Part shown: in pieces, positions 60,597 through 64,000 of the stretch
Position numbering within the stretch: position 1 is the stretch's first letter
Layout of the letters: every line of letters starts with the position of its first letter
Origin: Deinandra increscens subsp. villosa
Lineage: Eukaryota; Streptophyta; Magnoliopsida; Asterales; Asteraceae
Direction of reading: 5' to 3'
NCBI GenBank assembly: GCA_039602395.1
Contig: JBCNJP010000003.1
Span: 31,709,392 to 31,773,391, forward strand
DNA: 64,000 nt
Notes under the pieces: generated by a model
The model's input: the letters and a program-made list of their open reading frames with translations, nothing else
Database searches by the model: none
What the model was told of the DNA's origin: nothing
Position numbers and translations under genes: made by a program

Positions 60597-63184
60597 TGTC
60601 ACACCCCCAATTAACCACTAACGGAGTTTATACCATTAAGGGGTGCGAGCAAACCAGGACCACAACCATTAGTTACAAGTACTAAACGAATCAGAGTTAG
60701 TCCAAATGTAAATCATAAATTAAATTCTTCAAAATACGCAGCGGAAAATATTATCTTAGAACTAACCACGTGCTTTACAAATCAGTGTTTTAAATTCCCA
60801 ATTAAGTCTAAATAGAATTAAAAATTGTCTTCACGTGCCATGCCAACCCGCTCCGGATACTCCTCAGCGATCTGCAAAAGTTTAAACCACGCAAGTGTCA
60901 ACCTAACGGTTGGTGAGTTCACGGTGGGCTTGTCATGCAGTGGCCCGGTCTCATAATCATAATCGTGTCAACATATACTTATGAAATATTTATTTGTGAA
61001 AAGCAATGCTTAGTGATATCCAAAATCATAGTATTGTGGTTTAGTAAAAGTAATGTCCGTAACATACGTTATCGGGTATGTACTAGTTTTGTATAGTTAA
61101 AGTGCTCAACCGATATCGCGGGTAGCTAATCCGTTGTTCCATGCACTAAGGAAGTTTGTACCAAAGCTGACTGATAGTTTTCGTAGTGGCAGTGCCATCA
61201 TCTATTTTGTTTTGCGGACCTACGTCATCGCGGCTTTGCCTCCCCCGTGTCCTCTCGGGATCACGGTTAGATAGGCAGATATTGTACCTCCGTGCACTTC
61301 CCGTGTCACGAGGCGGAGTTTGTCAAACTCCAGTAGATCTACCCAACATCCCCTCGCTTTACAATTAATGGTACAATTAAGTTGAGGACTTTTTCAGTTA
61401 TAAGGCAATCCTTAGAAATCATGTGATATCATGTGGTTAGACTTTAACCTACACTAGCCATATTAAAACGGTTTACTTTGGGTTCTCATGAATCCCGAAA
61501 ACATTTTCAGTTTCGTTTTAGAAATAGTTGTTTAAGTATTTCACAAGTGTCTCCCATAAGACACTTCAAGTTCATCAAGTGGGTGCCAAGCACTCCTAAG
61601 TTTTCAAGTTCATCAGAGAGGTGCATAGCACTCATAAGGTTGTCAGCATTGTTTTTCATTAAGTTATTCAGTGTGACCCAAACGGGTTCACGGTAAAAGG
61701 GTTAGTGACACTCACCTTTGGTTGCACTGCTACACTTGCTAGTAATCCAAATATTGTTTTGCTTAACGAAGACCTAAGAACACGTTTAGGTCTTAAGTAT
61801 TAGTTTTGTGTCTAATATTTAACTTACGTCACTATGGCCCATAACATAGCACATTGGAACTATGACACGACATACCGACACACGACACCGATGGTTGATC
61901 ATAAACGAGGGTTCACATAACTCAGAAATCAAGGCATGTTTCATTATTGCACAATCATGTAAGTCATGGCATAACATTCAAGTAAGTTGCACAAGTTTGG
62001 GTTTTGGTCTAGGCTTAGTTTCGCTAAACAGTGTCGCTACACAGTTTCGCTGTGTGCACGGGCAGCACTTTCGCTAGGGAGTACCCGATGACACAGTTTC
62101 GCTAGCTAGTTTCGCTCGAAACTGCTGACACAGTTTCGCTAGCATAGATTCGCTCGAAACTGGTTTGAACTTTCGTTCAGGTTGGTTCGCTCGGTAGTTT
62201 CGTTCGAGCAGGTCTACTTAGTTTCGCGGGCGACACTATAGTTTCGCTACATAGTATCGCTGGATGCATTTTCAAACAGTTTCGCTGTATAGTTTCGCCC
62301 AGAGAACACACAGTGTCGCTGGTCGCGGAAAACTCACAAATCAGCCTAAAAATCAATCTAACAGCTTCCATACTTCATGTGATTCAATATTTAGCATGCA
62401 TAATCATTTACCAACATTAAACAGTAAGTTTTAACACTTTAAACATGGATTTTCATCATCAAATCACCAAAAACACATTTTAAGCATAAAATGACCTAAC
62501 TAGCATGAATCTTCATTATGGTTTGATTTCAAACGTAAAGTTACAGACTTTATGATAGATCTAGCATTCCTAAGCATTATATCAGAAGATCAAGTGATTC
62601 CATGAAGATCTAAGCATGCTTTAAGGTAAAACACATAGAAAATGCATGAAGAATAGTTTTGGGACTCACGATTCGATCTAGGGTCCGAATGGATGAGATG
62701 AGATGATGGTTCCTTGGTGGTTTTCTCGGATGGCCAGAAATCTCGAGAGAGCAGATGGAGAGTGGTGTGTGTTTTGTGTGAAATGATGCAAATGGGAAGT
62801 AACTAGGGTTTTATAAAATATATATATCAGGGGCTAGTTTCACTGGCAGTTTCGCTGGCCAAGCGAAACTGGCTCTAAGCACTTGTAAATCAAACAGCTT
62901 AGCCGGCTACCGAGCGAATCTACAGTTTCGCCCGGTAGTTTCGCTGGAAACCAAAAGGGGCCAATTTACATTCTATTATCAATACTAAATCATGCGTTTA
63001 AATCACATTGCACATAATGACAATAAATAAATAAACACATAACACATATGGACGGGTTCGGTGATCAACCAAAGGTCGTGGACGTATTCGGCCTAGTTAA
63101 GCATTAGTTACTAAGTTAACACTTATAACGTAACTAACGGAGATTGTCTAACGGAAGTTAACCTTGGAATTCTCGGATGTCACA
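60597..63184 (-). repeat. 3' LTR of K (2588 bp)
   Basis: Minus-strand start TGTGACATCCGAG at 63184, end GGGGGTGTGACA at 60597. It carries the GCGAAACT cluster (62020-62330 and 62830-62945), seen on the plus strand as AGTTTCGC. Confidence 0.9.
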
Positions 63185-63344
63185 TCATCCCCTTGTAAGT
63201 GGAATTTTCGTCCCGAAAATTATTCTTGCGTTGTAGCGTTCGCAGCCTCGGCTGTCGTTGTTGCTGTAGTTGCTGGGGAAAGAAAGCAAAAGTTTTAGGG
63301 TCGCCACATCCTCCTCCTGTTAAAGGAATTTTGGTCCCCAAAAT
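63185..63344 (-). promoter_or_regulatory. Duplicated polypurine region of K
   Basis: On the minus strand, AGGAGGAGGATGTGGCGACCC (63308 on the plus strand) lies about 120 bp before AAGGGGATGA/TGTGACATCC at the LTR start. This matches the pair in L. Confidence 0.65.
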
Positions 63345-64000
63345 TTAAATCATACCTTGAGTTTCCGTGGACGTTTGCTCGAACAAGTGAGGATACTTTT
63401 TCTTCATTTGATCCTCTCGTTCCCAGGTATATTCAGGTCCACGCTTTGAGTTCCATCGAACCTTGACGATCGGAATCTTGCTACGTTTGAGGGCTTTCTC
63501 CTCGCGTCCCATGATTTCTACCGGTTGCTCAATAAATCTCAGATGTGCGTCAATCTCCAATTCCTCCAAAGGAATTATTTCGGTGTCTTCAGCCAGACAT
63601 TTCTTCAGGTTAGAAACGTGAAACACGTTGTGAACTCCATCGAGTTCTGCAGGGAGTCGTAATCGGTAGGCCACCGGGCCTACTTCCCCAATGATTTCAA
63701 ATGGACCGATGTAGCGAGGATTCAGCTTTCCACGCTTTCCGAAGCGTATCACTCCTTTCCAGGGAGATACCTTCAATAGTACCTTGTCGCCTACCTCGAA
63801 CTTCAAAGGTTTACGGCGTTTGTCGGCATAGCTCTTTTGTCTGTCACGTGCTGCGGCTATCCGCTTTCTGATTTGAATAATTCGTTCAGTTGTATCATGA
63901 ATGATTTCCGGTCCGGTGAGTCCTTTCTCACCCGTTTCGGCCCAACACACGGGCGATCTACATTTTCTGCCATAAAGAGCTTCAAAAGGTGCTGCACCAA
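63345..64000 (-). CDS. Pol C-terminus of K (integrase end, chromodomain-like)
   Basis: The open frame enters from the right edge (LYGRKCRSPVCWAE) and runs to a stop at 63345. It covers the end of the integrase core, the GKRGKLNPRYIGPFEI segment and the chromodomain-like tail (KVRWNSKRGPEYTWE, KKKYPHLFEQ). Differences from L are few (for example DTTERIIQIRKRI, YRLRLPAELDGVH). The tail would guide integration to chromatin marks, as known for chromoviruses. The catalytic Glu position lies beyond the window, so I cannot say whether K shares the Lys seen in L. Confidence 0.92.
   Translation of the reverse strand, partial: GAAPFEALYGRKCRSPVCWAETGEKGLTGPEIIHDTTERIIQIRKRIAAARDRQKSYADKRRKPLKFEVGDKVLLKVSPWKGVIRFGKRGKLNPRYIGPFEIIGEVGPVAYRLRLPAELDGVHNVFHVSNLKKCLAEDTEIIPLEELEIDAHLRFIEQPVEIMGREEKALKRSKIPIVKVRWNSKRGPEYTWEREDQMKKKYPHLFEQTSTETQGMI

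Larger units (their letters stand above)
60597..64000 (-). mobile_element. Ty3/gypsy element K, 3' part (L family)
   Basis: 3' LTR (60597-63184), polypurine region, and the C-terminal end of pol, running off the right edge. It is inserted in the gag of J; GTAAC at 60592-60596 would be one TSD copy. The Pol end is almost identical to that of L, and the LTR is clearly related but more diverged. Confidence 0.92.

Overview
This is plant nuclear DNA made almost entirely of LTR retrotransposons. The organism is probably a eudicot of the daisy family (Asteraceae). That guess rests on the type of accessory ORF seen three times (10840-12196 with 38668-39623; 7774-10737; 27698-30241), which I recall from Asteraceae copia elements. 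Family placement is inference. No bacterial feature, tRNA gene, rRNA gene or CRISPR array was seen.

Layout. 1-2693: minus-strand Ty3/gypsy element A (5' LTR and gag, running off the left edge), inserted in the integrase of element B (2694-5673, minus, decayed Tat-like pol with two RNase H domains). 5674 to about 6909: 5' end of a plus-strand copia element C. About 6910-12196 and 38668 to about 39840: 3' part of a minus-strand element E with two consecutive accessory ORFs, each behind its own TATA box. E is split by a three-deep nest with readable target-site duplications (TSDs). F (12197-38667, minus, TSD GTCCT, gag only) contains H (15115-33497, minus, TSD TTCTT, gag only). H contains I (18164-30665, plus, TSD ACTTT/ATTTT), a gag-pol copia element with an 847-residue accessory ORF behind its own promoter-like leader.

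39870-40960 is a foldback region of short motifs that reverses orientation midway. 41388-51952 is a young, nearly intact chromovirus-type Ty3/gypsy element L (TSD TTTAC) with 2.55-kb LTRs. Around it lies non-LTR sequence with a split reading frame, a small three-exon gene candidate (52332-54336) interrupted by a 500-N gap, and a 151-bp tandem array (54540-55500). 55894-56965 is a minus-strand LTR (Q). J (56966-60596, minus) is a second copy of the H family. It is interrupted by K (60597-64000, minus), a second copy of the L family that runs off the right edge.

Three patterns deserve attention. First, H, J and the autonomous element I share a hairpin module after their last core ORF. Its core is conserved while its stems differ but stay complementary, so it is a candidate structured RNA signal linking gag-only elements to an autonomous helper. 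Second, four unrelated families each carry their own short motif (GGTACG, GTTCGG, TTTACGA or GCGAAACT), clustered just upstream of the LTR TATA box and repeated in the transcribed leader. Third, the accessory ORFs have their own TATA boxes, and one also has a splice acceptor abutting its ATG, which suggests separate transcription rather than read-through. Coordinates were read by eye.
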